Shown here piece by piece: positions 57,919 to 64,000 of a DNA stretch of 64,000 nucleotides. The first letter of the stretch is position 1, and each line of letters begins with the position of its first letter. Origin of the DNA: DASUFZ01 sp035541475 (GTDB lineage: Bacteria > Myxococcota_A > UBA9160 > SMWR01). Location: assembly GCA_035541475.1 (NCBI GenBank), contig DATKND010000056.1, forward strand, positions 1 to 64,000, in the 5' to 3' direction. A program made the translations under genes and the position numbers. The notes below the pieces were generated by a model. The model did no database searches. It saw nothing but the letters and a program-made list of their open reading frames with translations, and was not told where the DNA came from.

Positions 57919-58713
57919 GTGCGCGTCGCGCTCAGCATCGCGGGCTCCGATCCGACCGGCGGCGGCGGACTCCAGACCGATCTCCAGGTGTTCCGCGCGC
58001 TCGGCGTGCACGGCGCCGGCGTGGTCACCGCGCTGACCGTGCAGGACACCGAGAAGGTCCACGAGGTGCTGCCGGTGTTCCCGAACGTCGTGCTCGCGCA
58101 GCTCCGCGTGCTGCTGCGCGACGTCCAGCCCGACGCCGTGAAGCTCGGCATGCTGGCCACCGACGACGTCGCCCGCAGCGTCGAGCTCGGCCTGCGCGAG
58201 CTCGACGTGTCGCGCCACGTTCCGATCGTGATCGACCCGGTGCTCGCCGCGTCCGACGGCACGCCGCTGCTCGAGCGCCGCGCCTTCGGCACGCTCCAGG
58301 ACCTCGTGTCGCGCTGCACGCTCGTCACGCCGAACCTGCCGGAGGCCGCGCTGCTGACGGGCTGCGACGTCTCCACCGAGGAGGGAGTCGAGGCGGCGGC
58401 GTCGGCGCTCGTCACGGGCCTCGGCGCGAATGCCGCGCTCGTGAAGGGCGGTCACCGCGAAGGCCCGCCCGACGACCTGCTCGCGCTGCGCCAGGGCGGG
58501 AGCGCGAGCTTCAGTTGGCTGCGCGGCGAGCGCATCGACGCGGGCCCCGTGCGCGGAACCGGCTGCGCGCTCGCCTCGGCGATCGCGGCGCACCTCGCGC
58601 GCGGTGCCGCGCTCGAGAGCGCGATCGCCATGTCGAGGGAGTTCCTGCGCGACGCGCTGCGGAAAGCGAAGAGCCGTGGCCGGCGCGCGCGATTTCTGGG
58701 TTATGGCCTTTGA
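57919..58713 (+). CDS. thiD: Hydroxymethylpyrimidine/phosphomethylpyrimidine kinase
   Basis: A 264-residue ribokinase-fold enzyme that phosphorylates HMP and HMP-P in thiamine synthesis, supplying the substrate for ThiE. Signatures: ALSIAGSDPTGGGGLQTDLQVF (4-25), VKLGMLAT, VIDPVLAASDG, LVTPNLPEAALLTG, VKGGHREG, and the anion hole/catalytic Asp region GPVRGTGCALASAIAA, where RGTGC replaces the usual HGTGC. GTG at 57919, eight to nine bases after an ATTACT hexamer. Its end overlaps amrS by 13 bp tail to tail. Confidence 0.93.
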   Translation: MRVALSIAGSDPTGGGGLQTDLQVFRALGVHGAGVVTALTVQDTEKVHEVLPVFPNVVLAQLRVLLRDVQPDAVKLGMLATDDVARSVELGLRELDVSRHVPIVIDPVLAASDGTPLLERRAFGTLQDLVSRCTLVTPNLPEAALLTGCDVSTEEGVEAAASALVTGLGANAALVKGGHREGPPDDLLALRQGGSASFSWLRGERIDAGPVRGTGCALASAIAAHLARGAALESAIAMSREFLRDALRKAKSRGRRARFLGYGL

Positions 58714-59795
58714 TCCGATTGGGCGAAGTCGGCCAGCCGCACGGGAAGCCGGCGCGCGCCCCAGCGACCGGGCGGGCCGTCGAAGACGCCCGGCAGCGGC
58801 GTCGCGCAGGCCGTGCAGCGGCCCTTCTCGTCGAGCCGCCAGGCGCCGAGCTCGTAGCCGTCGCGCTCGATCACGCAGGCTCCGCACGCGTGGCAATAGC
58901 TGCTCTGGCCGCGCGGATCGTGCACGTTGCCCGTGTAGACGTGGCGCATGCCGTGGCCGCGCGCGATCTCTCGCGCGCGCGTCAAGGTCGAGGCCGGCGT
59001 GCGCGGGCGGTCGAGCATCTTGTAGTCCGGGTGGAAGGCGCTGAAGTGCCAGGGCACGTCGGGGCCGAGGTGCGTCACCATCCACTCGCTCATCGCGTGG
59101 AGCGTCGCGTCGGCGTCGTTCGCGCCGGAGATGAGCAGGGTCGTCACCTCGAGCCAGACCCGCGTCTCGCGCACGAGGTATTCGAGCGTCTCCAGCACCG
59201 ACGCGAGCCGCGCGCCGCAGACCTTCTCGTAGAAGCTCTCGTCGAAGCCCTTCAGGTCGACGTTCGCGGCGTCCATCTCGGCGAAGAGCTCCGCGCGCGG
59301 CTCCGGGCACACGTAGCCCGCCGTGACCGCGACGGCGCGCACGCCGCGCGCGTGACAGGCGCGCGCGGTCTCCGTCGCGTACTCCAGGAAGATCACGGGG
59401 TCGTTGTAGGTGAAGGCCACGCTGCGGCAGCCGAGCTGCGCGGCCGCGCGCGCGATCGCGTCCGGCGGCGCGGCGTCGGCGAGCGTGTCGACGTCGCGCG
59501 ACTTGCTGATGTCCCAGTTCTGGCAGAAGCGGCACGTCAGGTTGCAGCCGGCGGTCCCGAAGGAGAGGACGGGCGTGCCCGGCAGGAAGTGCGCGAGTGG
59601 CTTCTTCTCGATCGGATCGATGCAGTAGCCGCTCGAGCGGCCGAAGGTGGTGAGCACCACCGCGTCCTGCTCTCGCGCGCGCACGAAGCAGAGCCCTCGC
59701 TGCCCCTCGGAGAGCTGGCAGTGGCGCGGGCAGACGTCGCACTGGAGCTTGCCGTCCGCGAGCGCGTGCCAGTGGCGGGTCGGATGCCCCTGCAT
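58701..59795 (-). CDS. amrS: AmmeMemoRadiSam system radical SAM enzyme
   Basis: A 364-residue radical SAM protein. An N-terminal Cys cluster (Cys19, 22, 26, 36) precedes the SAM-cluster motif Cys84-Asn-Leu-Thr-Cys88-Arg-Phe-Cys91. A pyruvate-formate-lyase-activase-like barrel follows (FTYNDPVIFLEYA, NVDLKGFDESFYEKVCG, WHFSAFHPDYKM). The C-terminus has knuckle pairs CHACGAC and CTAC, perhaps a rubredoxin-like metal site. ATG 59795 is used. It is divergent from amrB and amrA with 70 bp between. The natural substrate of the triad is not known to me. Confidence 0.93.
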   Translation of the reverse strand: MQGHPTRHWHALADGKLQCDVCPRHCQLSEGQRGLCFVRAREQDAVVLTTFGRSSGYCIDPIEKKPLAHFLPGTPVLSFGTAGCNLTCRFCQNWDISKSRDVDTLADAAPPDAIARAAAQLGCRSVAFTYNDPVIFLEYATETARACHARGVRAVAVTAGYVCPEPRAELFAEMDAANVDLKGFDESFYEKVCGARLASVLETLEYLVRETRVWLEVTTLLISGANDADATLHAMSEWMVTHLGPDVPWHFSAFHPDYKMLDRPRTPASTLTRAREIARGHGMRHVYTGNVHDPRGQSSYCHACGACVIERDGYELGAWRLDEKGRCTACATPLPGVFDGPPGRWGARRLPVRLADFAQSDQRP

Positions 59796-59804
59796 GGCGA
59801 CGGA

Positions 59805-59810
59805 ACCTAA
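59805..59810 (-). promoter_or_regulatory. Candidate -10 element for amrS
   Basis: TTAGGT on the minus strand, nine bases before the amrS ATG, with no Shine-Dalgarno sequence. A weaker match than the amrB element on the other strand. Confidence 0.25.
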
Positions 59811-59853
59811 CGTCCGGCGGCATGCCTGCCCAACGCGCGGCGCGTCCGCCCGA

Positions 59854-59859
59854 TACACT
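59854..59859 (+). promoter_or_regulatory. Candidate -10 element for amrB (leaderless spacing)
   Basis: TACACT followed by GGCCCC and the ATG at 59866. Same spacer sequence and distance as at aacS (46317). The transcription start would coincide with the start codon. Confidence 0.4.
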
Positions 59860-59865
59860 GGCCCC

Positions 59866-60669
59866 ATGGCTCGATTTCGCGCGGTCCGGCCCCCTGCCTT
59901 CGCGGGCACGTTCTATCCCGGCGTGCCCGCGGCGCTCGAGGAGGCGGTGGAGCGCTACCTGGCCGCGGCGCCCGCGGGCGCGGCGCACGAGCCCGTCGCG
60001 AAGGCGCTGATCGCGCCGCACGCGGGCTACGTCTACTCGGGCCCCGTCGCGGCCAGCGCCTATGCGCGCGTGGCGTCGCGCCGCGGCGCCATCACGCGCG
60101 TCGTGCTGATCGGCCCCTCCCACCGCGTCTTCCTGCGCGGTCTCGCGGCCCCCGACTCCGACGCCTTCGCGACACCGCTCGGCGACGTCCCGATCGACCG
60201 CGCCTGGCTGGCGCGCGCTCTGGCGCTGCCGCAGGTGCAGGTGCTGGACCGCGCGCACGCCTCCGAGCACAGCCTCGAGGTGCACCTGCCGTTCCTCCAG
60301 GTGGCGCTCGGGCACTTCGCGCTGGTGCCGCTCGTCGCCGGTGACGCGTCGCCCGAGGAGGTCGCGCAGGTGCTCGACGCGCTCTGGGGCGGTGACGAGA
60401 CGCTCGTCGTGGTGAGCTCGGATCTCTCGCACTACGAGCCCTACGAGACCGCACGGCGCCTCGATCACGCGACCGCGCGCGCGATCGAGTCGCTGCGCGA
60501 GGATGCGATCGGAGAGGACGACGCCTGCGGGCGCGTGCCGATCCGCGGGCTGCTGGTCGCGGCACGCGCGCGCGGGCTCTCGGTGCGCGCGCTCGACCTG
60601 CGGAACTCCGGCGATACGGCCGGTCCGCGCGACCGCGTGGTGGGGTATGGGTCCTTCGCAGTCGCTTGA
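59866..60669 (+). CDS. amrB: AmmeMemoRadiSam system protein B (MEMO1 homologue)
   Basis: A 267-residue protein of the Memo family, related in fold to class III (LigB) extradiol dioxygenases. Candidate metal/active-site residues are His52 (APHAGYVYSG), His86 (GPSHRVF), the EHSLEVHLPFLQ segment (His135, His140), His189 (SSDLSHYEPY) and Cys221 (DDACGRVPI), matching the conserved His/His/Cys set of human MEMO1. ATG at 59866. The next gene begins 23 bases before its stop, so amrB and amrA form a unit. Enzymatic activity is not established. Confidence 0.93.
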   Translation: MARFRAVRPPAFAGTFYPGVPAALEEAVERYLAAAPAGAAHEPVAKALIAPHAGYVYSGPVAASAYARVASRRGAITRVVLIGPSHRVFLRGLAAPDSDAFATPLGDVPIDRAWLARALALPQVQVLDRAHASEHSLEVHLPFLQVALGHFALVPLVAGDASPEEVAQVLDALWGGDETLVVVSSDLSHYEPYETARRLDHATARAIESLREDAIGEDDACGRVPIRGLLVAARARGLSVRALDLRNSGDTAGPRDRVVGYGSFAVA

Positions 60670-61219
60670 GCTCTTCGAAGGCGAGCGCGCCGCGTTGCGC
60701 GCGGTCGCGCTGCGAGCCGTCGAGAGCGCCGCGCACGGCGCACCGCTCCTCGAAATCGATCCCGACGAGCACGCGCCGCGCCTGCGCGCGCCGGGCGCGT
60801 CGTTCGTCACCTTGCGGCTCGAGGGCGAGCTGCGCGGCTGCGTCGGACGGCTCGAGGCGGTCGACCCGCTGGTGCGCGACGTCGCGCGCAGCGCGCACCG
60901 TGCCGCGTGCGCGGACACGCGCTTCGAGCGCGTGCTGCCGCACGAGCTCGCTGGACTCGAGCTGAAGATCTCCGTGCTCTCGCCGCTCGAGCCGCTGCGC
61001 GTCGCGAGCGAGGCGGAGCTCCTCGCCGCACTCCGCCCTGGCGTCGACGGCCTCGTGCTGCGAGAGAGCGTGCGCGGCGCGACCTTCCTGCCGGCGGTGT
61101 GGGAGTCGCTGCCCGCGCCGGAAGAGTTCCTGCGCGAGCTGCTGCGCAAAGCGGGGCTGCCGGGGCGCTACTGGTCCGACACCCTGCGCTTCGAGCGCTA
61201 CACGTCGTTCGAGTTCTAG
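60647..61219 (+). CDS. amrA: AmmeMemoRadiSam system protein A (AMMECR1 domain)
   Basis: A 190-residue AMMECR1-domain protein. It carries the family motif LRGCVG (about residues 62-67), DVARSAHRAACADTRFERVLPHELAGLELKISVLSPLEPL, and the closing PEEFLRELLRKAGLPGRYW and RFERYTSFEF. The invariant Cys in LRGC is likely catalytic or ligand-binding. ATG at 60647, overlapping amrB by 23 bases. In many genomes AMMECR1 and MEMO domains are fused or adjacent; here they are separate, overlapping genes with amrS divergent. Confidence 0.92.
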   Translation: MGPSQSLELFEGERAALRAVALRAVESAAHGAPLLEIDPDEHAPRLRAPGASFVTLRLEGELRGCVGRLEAVDPLVRDVARSAHRAACADTRFERVLPHELAGLELKISVLSPLEPLRVASEAELLAALRPGVDGLVLRESVRGATFLPAVWESLPAPEEFLRELLRKAGLPGRYWSDTLRFERYTSFEF

Positions 61220-61229
61220 CGAGCAAGCA

Positions 61230-61247
61230 GGCCGACGAATGTCGGCC
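61230..61247. terminator. Hairpin between convergent amrA and mpl
   Basis: GGCCGAC-GAAT-GTCGGCC, a 7-bp perfect stem with a 4-base loop in the 38-bp gap between two convergent genes. Position suggests a shared terminator; there is no T-tract. Confidence 0.4.
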
Positions 61248-61257
61248 CGGCAAGGCC

Positions 61258-62694
61258 CTAGCTGTCCGCTGCGAGGCGCTCGAGCAGCCGACCCCAGATG
61301 CCGCCGAAGTCGCCGTTGCTCATCACGAGCACGACGTCGCCGGGGCGCGCGCGGCGGGCGATCTCCGCGACGAGGTCGTCGACCGACTCGCGCGACAGCG
61401 CTTCCTTGCCGCGCCGCGAAAGCGCCTCGGCGATCGCTTCGGCCGAGAGCCGGTCGCGCACCTCGCCGAAGGCGCTGTAGATGGGGCCGTCCGGCACGCG
61501 GCGCACGAACACGAGATCGGCCTCTGCGAGCGCGTCGGCGTACTCGGACTGGAAGACCGCACGCCGACTGGTGTTGCTGCGCGGCTCGAAGACCGCGACC
61601 ACGCGGCGTCCCGGGTAACGCGCGCGCGCCGCGCCGATCGAGGCGGCGACCGCCGTCGGGTGGTGCGCGAAGTCGTCGAGCACCGTTACGCCGCCCGCGC
61701 TCCCGCGCTCCTCCATGCGGCGCTTGACGCCCTGGAAGCGCGGCAGCGCCGCCGCGGCCTCGGCGAAGGGCACGCCGAGCGCTTCGACGCATGCGAGCGC
61801 GCCGAGGCTGTTCTCGACGTTGAAGGTGCCGTGGAGCGGCGTCGCGGCCGAGCCGATCCGCGCGCCGCCGCGCCAGACTTCGAAGCGCGTGCCGCCGGTC
61901 TCGGGCACGAGCGCGCGCGCGTGCCACTCGCCCGGCGCGCGGATCGCGTCGGCGGCGTAGCCGACCACGCGACAGGGCGCGTCGCGCAGCACGTCGCGCA
62001 CGCCCGCGTGCGCGGTCGCCGCGACGATCGTGCCGTCCGGCGGCATGCCCGACACCAACGTGCGAAAGGCCTGCTTCACGTGCTCGAGGTCGCGGTAGAT
62101 GTCGGCGTGATCGAACTCGACGGAGGTCAGCAGCAAGGTGCGCGGGTGGTAGTGCAGGAACTTCGGCGTCTTGTCGAAGAAGGCCGTGTCGTACTCGTCG
62201 CCTTCGACGACGAAGTGCGCGCCCTCGCCCTCGCGGAAGCTGCCGTCGAAGTCGAGCGTAACGCCGCCGACGAGCAGCGACGGGTCGCGGCCGGTCGCCT
62301 TCAAGAGGTAGGCGACGAGCGAGGTGGTGGTGGTCTTGCCGTGCGTGCCGGCCACGACGACCGAGTGGCGCCCCGCCATCGCGAGCTCGTAGAGGGCGTC
62401 GGGGAAGGAGCGATAGGTGAAGCCCTCGTCGATCGCGGCGCGTGCCTCCGCGTTGTCGGCACGCACCGCGTTGCCGATCACGACGAGGTCCGGATCCGCC
62501 TCGAGCACGTGCTCGGCGCGGAAGCCCTCGCGCACGGGGATCCCCCAGCCCGCGAGCATGGTGCTCATCGGCGGATAGAGCTTCTCGTCCGAGCCCGTCA
62601 CGCGGAGCCCGCGCGCGTGCAGGAGGCCCGCGAGCGAGCCCATGCCCGTGCCGCCGATCGCGACGAAGTGCACACTGCGCGGGGACTTCGTCAC
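61258..62694 (-). CDS. mpl: UDP-N-acetylmuramate:L-Ala-gamma-D-Glu-meso-Dap ligase
   Basis: A 478-residue Mur-ligase-family enzyme that reattaches recycled murein tripeptide to UDP-MurNAc. The N-terminal Rossmann part begins VHFVAIGGTGMGSLAGLLHARG, followed by the Mpl-specific YPPMSTMLAGWGI. The ATP site is GTHGKTTTT (116-124), then EGDEYDTAFFDKTPKFLHY and LLTSVEFDHADIY. The C-terminal domain has LDDFAHHPTAV and FEPRSNTSRR. Start GTG at 62694 inside the upstream hydrolase stop (GTGA). Confidence 0.95.
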   Translation of the reverse strand: MTKSPRSVHFVAIGGTGMGSLAGLLHARGLRVTGSDEKLYPPMSTMLAGWGIPVREGFRAEHVLEADPDLVVIGNAVRADNAEARAAIDEGFTYRSFPDALYELAMAGRHSVVVAGTHGKTTTTSLVAYLLKATGRDPSLLVGGVTLDFDGSFREGEGAHFVVEGDEYDTAFFDKTPKFLHYHPRTLLLTSVEFDHADIYRDLEHVKQAFRTLVSGMPPDGTIVAATAHAGVRDVLRDAPCRVVGYAADAIRAPGEWHARALVPETGGTRFEVWRGGARIGSAATPLHGTFNVENSLGALACVEALGVPFAEAAAALPRFQGVKRRMEERGSAGGVTVLDDFAHHPTAVAASIGAARARYPGRRVVAVFEPRSNTSRRAVFQSEYADALAEADLVFVRRVPDGPIYSAFGEVRDRLSAEAIAEALSRRGKEALSRESVDDLVAEIARRARPGDVVLVMSNGDFGGIWGRLLERLAADS

Positions 62695-63854
62695 GTCGCG
62701 GCTCCGGCGTCGAACGCCTCGCGGATCAGATCGTGCACGATCGGCCGCAGCTCGAACTTGCTGCGCTTGGCGACCTGGTGGACGCGGTTCGTCAGCATCA
62801 CGACGACGCACTCGCGCTCGAGATCGATCCAGAGCGACGTGCCGGTGAAGCCGAGGTGCCCGATCGACGTGGCGCTGAAGTAGCGCCCCGACGACGACGC
62901 GCCCGGGGTCGGCGTGTCCCAGCCGAGCGCCCAGTCCGACTTCTCGGGCAGGCGCTGTCGCGTCGCGAAGGCGCGCAGCAGCTCGCGCGGCAGCGCGTCG
63001 CTGCGCCCGTGCCAGACGTCGAGCACGGTCCAGGCGAAGCGCATCACGTCGTCGGCCGAGGCGAAGAGGCCCGCGTGCCCGGCGACGCCGCCCATCGCCC
63101 AGGCGTTCGGGTCGTGCACCTCGCCCCACAGGATCCGCTCGCGCCAGGGACAGTTCTCGGTGGCCGCGGTGCGGCGGCGCAGCGCGTCCGGCATGCCGCC
63201 GCCAACGCCTTGCGGCACGAAGAAGGTCTCGGCGAGGCCGAGCGGGCCGGTGACGCGCTCGCGCGTGAAGTCGTCGAGCCGGCGCTGCGACACCGCCTCG
63301 ACCAGCGCGCCGAGCGCGATGAAGTCGAGATCGCCGTAGACGGCCGCGGCGCCGGGCTCGTGCACGAGTCCGGAGCGCAGCACGCGCCCGACGATGAGCT
63401 CGCGCCCGGCGGGCGTCCCCAGCCAGCGCTCGCCGGTCTTGCGCTCCTTCTCGAGCAGCAGCTCGTGGAAGGGGCGCCAGGGCTTGAGCCCCGAGGAGTG
63501 CGTCAGCAGGTGGCGCACCGTCACGCGCTCCTTCTCGCGCTCGGCGAACTCCGGCAGGTACTTCGCGACCGGCGAGTCGAGCTCGACGGCGCCGTCGTGT
63601 GTCAGCCAGAGGAGCGACGTCGTCGTCGCGATCGGCTTGGTCAGCGAGGCCAGATCGAAGAGCGTCTCGCGCGTCATCGGCAGGCTCTCGGGACGCACGA
63701 CCGACTGGCCGCGCACGGAGCAGTGCTCGAAGGGCTCGCCCTCGTGCCGCATACGCGCCAGCACGACGGCGCCCGGGATCTCGGAGGCTTCGATCGCCTT
63801 GTCGATCGCGCGATCGACGCGGGCGAGCTTGCGCCGGACGAGACTCCACTTCAC
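62691..63854 (-). CDS. Serine beta-lactamase-like hydrolase (class C/esterase type)
   Basis: A 387-residue serine hydrolase of the beta-lactamase/D-Ala-D-Ala peptidase fold. The catalytic SxxK is Ser70-Leu-Thr-Lys73 (FDLASLTKPIA). The second motif is VYGDLDF, a Tyr-x-Asp form near residue 168, and the third is LGFTGTSLW near 332. TVRHLLTHSSGL and WAMGGVAGHAGLFASADDVMRFA are further family marks. There is no obvious signal peptide, so a cytoplasmic esterase or peptidase acting on murein fragments fits its coupling to mpl. Ten bases separate it from the S66 peptidase gene. Confidence 0.9.
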   Translation of the reverse strand: MKWSLVRRKLARVDRAIDKAIEASEIPGAVVLARMRHEGEPFEHCSVRGQSVVRPESLPMTRETLFDLASLTKPIATTTSLLWLTHDGAVELDSPVAKYLPEFAEREKERVTVRHLLTHSSGLKPWRPFHELLLEKERKTGERWLGTPAGRELIVGRVLRSGLVHEPGAAAVYGDLDFIALGALVEAVSQRRLDDFTRERVTGPLGLAETFFVPQGVGGGMPDALRRRTAATENCPWRERILWGEVHDPNAWAMGGVAGHAGLFASADDVMRFAWTVLDVWHGRSDALPRELLRAFATRQRLPEKSDWALGWDTPTPGASSSGRYFSATSIGHLGFTGTSLWIDLERECVVVMLTNRVHQVAKRSKFELRPIVHDLIREAFDAGAAT

Positions 63855-63864
63855 GACGCGCTTC

Positions 63865-64000
63865 TCACCCCCTCGCCACCCCCGCCTCGACGATCCGCAC
63901 CTCGCCGCGACGGGCGTCGATCGTAGCGCGCGCTCCGAAGGGCCACGCGCGGTTCGCGAGCCCGTGTCCGAAGGGCAGGTCGAGCACCACCGGCACGCGC
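63865..64000 (-). CDS. LD-carboxypeptidase (peptidase S66), C-terminal end only
   Basis: The last 44 codons of a gene that enters from beyond base 64000. The visible sequence (VPVVLDLPFGHGLANRAWPFGARATIDARRGEVRIVEAG) matches the end of S66 LD-carboxypeptidases, where the His of the GHG motif completes the catalytic triad. These enzymes trim the terminal D-Ala from recycled murein tetrapeptide. With the serine hydrolase and mpl downstream, this forms a murein-recycling operon: LdcA makes tripeptide, Mpl reuses it. Confidence 0.7.
   Translation of the reverse strand, partial: RVPVVLDLPFGHGLANRAWPFGARATIDARRGEVRIVEAGVARG

Overview
The window is 64 kb of very G+C-rich DNA (roughly 70 % by eye), densely coding on both strands, with many GTG and TTG starts and stop/start overlaps. 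Gene content points to an aerobic or microaerobic Gram-negative bacterium: an aa3-type cytochrome oxidase, two-partner secretion to an outer membrane, murein-recycling Mpl, a heptose-type nucleotidyltransferase and an AsmA-like envelope protein. The mixture (PtsP with NtrB/NtrC-like regulators, Bat/MoxR cluster, AmmeMemoRadiSam triad, FHA-type TPS proteins) would suit a deltaproteobacterial-type lineage such as Myxococcota or Binatota, but that is an inference. I see no rRNA, tRNA, CRISPR array, insertion sequence or phage gene.

Layout. 1-6953 (minus): cytochrome oxidase operon (c4-type cytochrome, a 35-residue membrane peptide, subunits II, I, III, IV) and a heme O synthase / MFS exporter / DUF420 operon. 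7174-10457: EamA transporter (plus) and PtsP (minus). 10549-14451: small XRE regulator (minus), AsmA-like protein and heptose-type nucleotidyltransferase (plus). 14607-21887: MoxR-DUF58-lipoprotein-BatA-BatB/TPR-BatD cluster, in which BatD carries an extra lipoprotein-like C-terminal domain. 21884-23748 (minus): moeA and mobA for molybdenum cofactor. 23821-29331 (plus): dusB, NtrB/NtrC-like two-component pair, thiE, NupC-type nucleoside transporter.

29389-45016 (plus) is the most distinctive block: two complete two-partner secretion pairs in tandem, B1-A1-B2-A2, with exoproteins of about 1,724 and 2,159 residues. The two transporters share an unusual N-terminal domain ahead of the POTRA region. 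The two exoproteins share the secretion domain and a C-terminal module with a close cysteine pair, while their glycine-rich centres have diverged.

45013-56950: SirB1-like protein and NTF2-like protein (minus), acetoacetyl-CoA synthetase and isoaspartyl peptidase (plus), GNAT, propionyl-CoA synthetase and a multi-pass membrane protein with a TPR-like tail (minus), then NnrU-like protein, glyoxalase-fold protein, diheme peroxidase and Mrp (plus). 57061-64000: LolA-like periplasmic protein (minus), thiD (plus), the AmmeMemoRadiSam triad (amrS divergent from amrB-amrA), then mpl, a serine beta-lactamase-like hydrolase and the end of an S66 peptidase (minus).

Two expression features recur. At least twelve neighbouring gene pairs overlap by four bases at NTGA (stop TGA inside the next start), which indicates translational coupling. 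Many first genes lack a Shine-Dalgarno sequence and instead have a TAnnnT hexamer, often followed by G[C/G]C, only 6-11 bases before the start, which suggests leaderless or near-leaderless transcripts.
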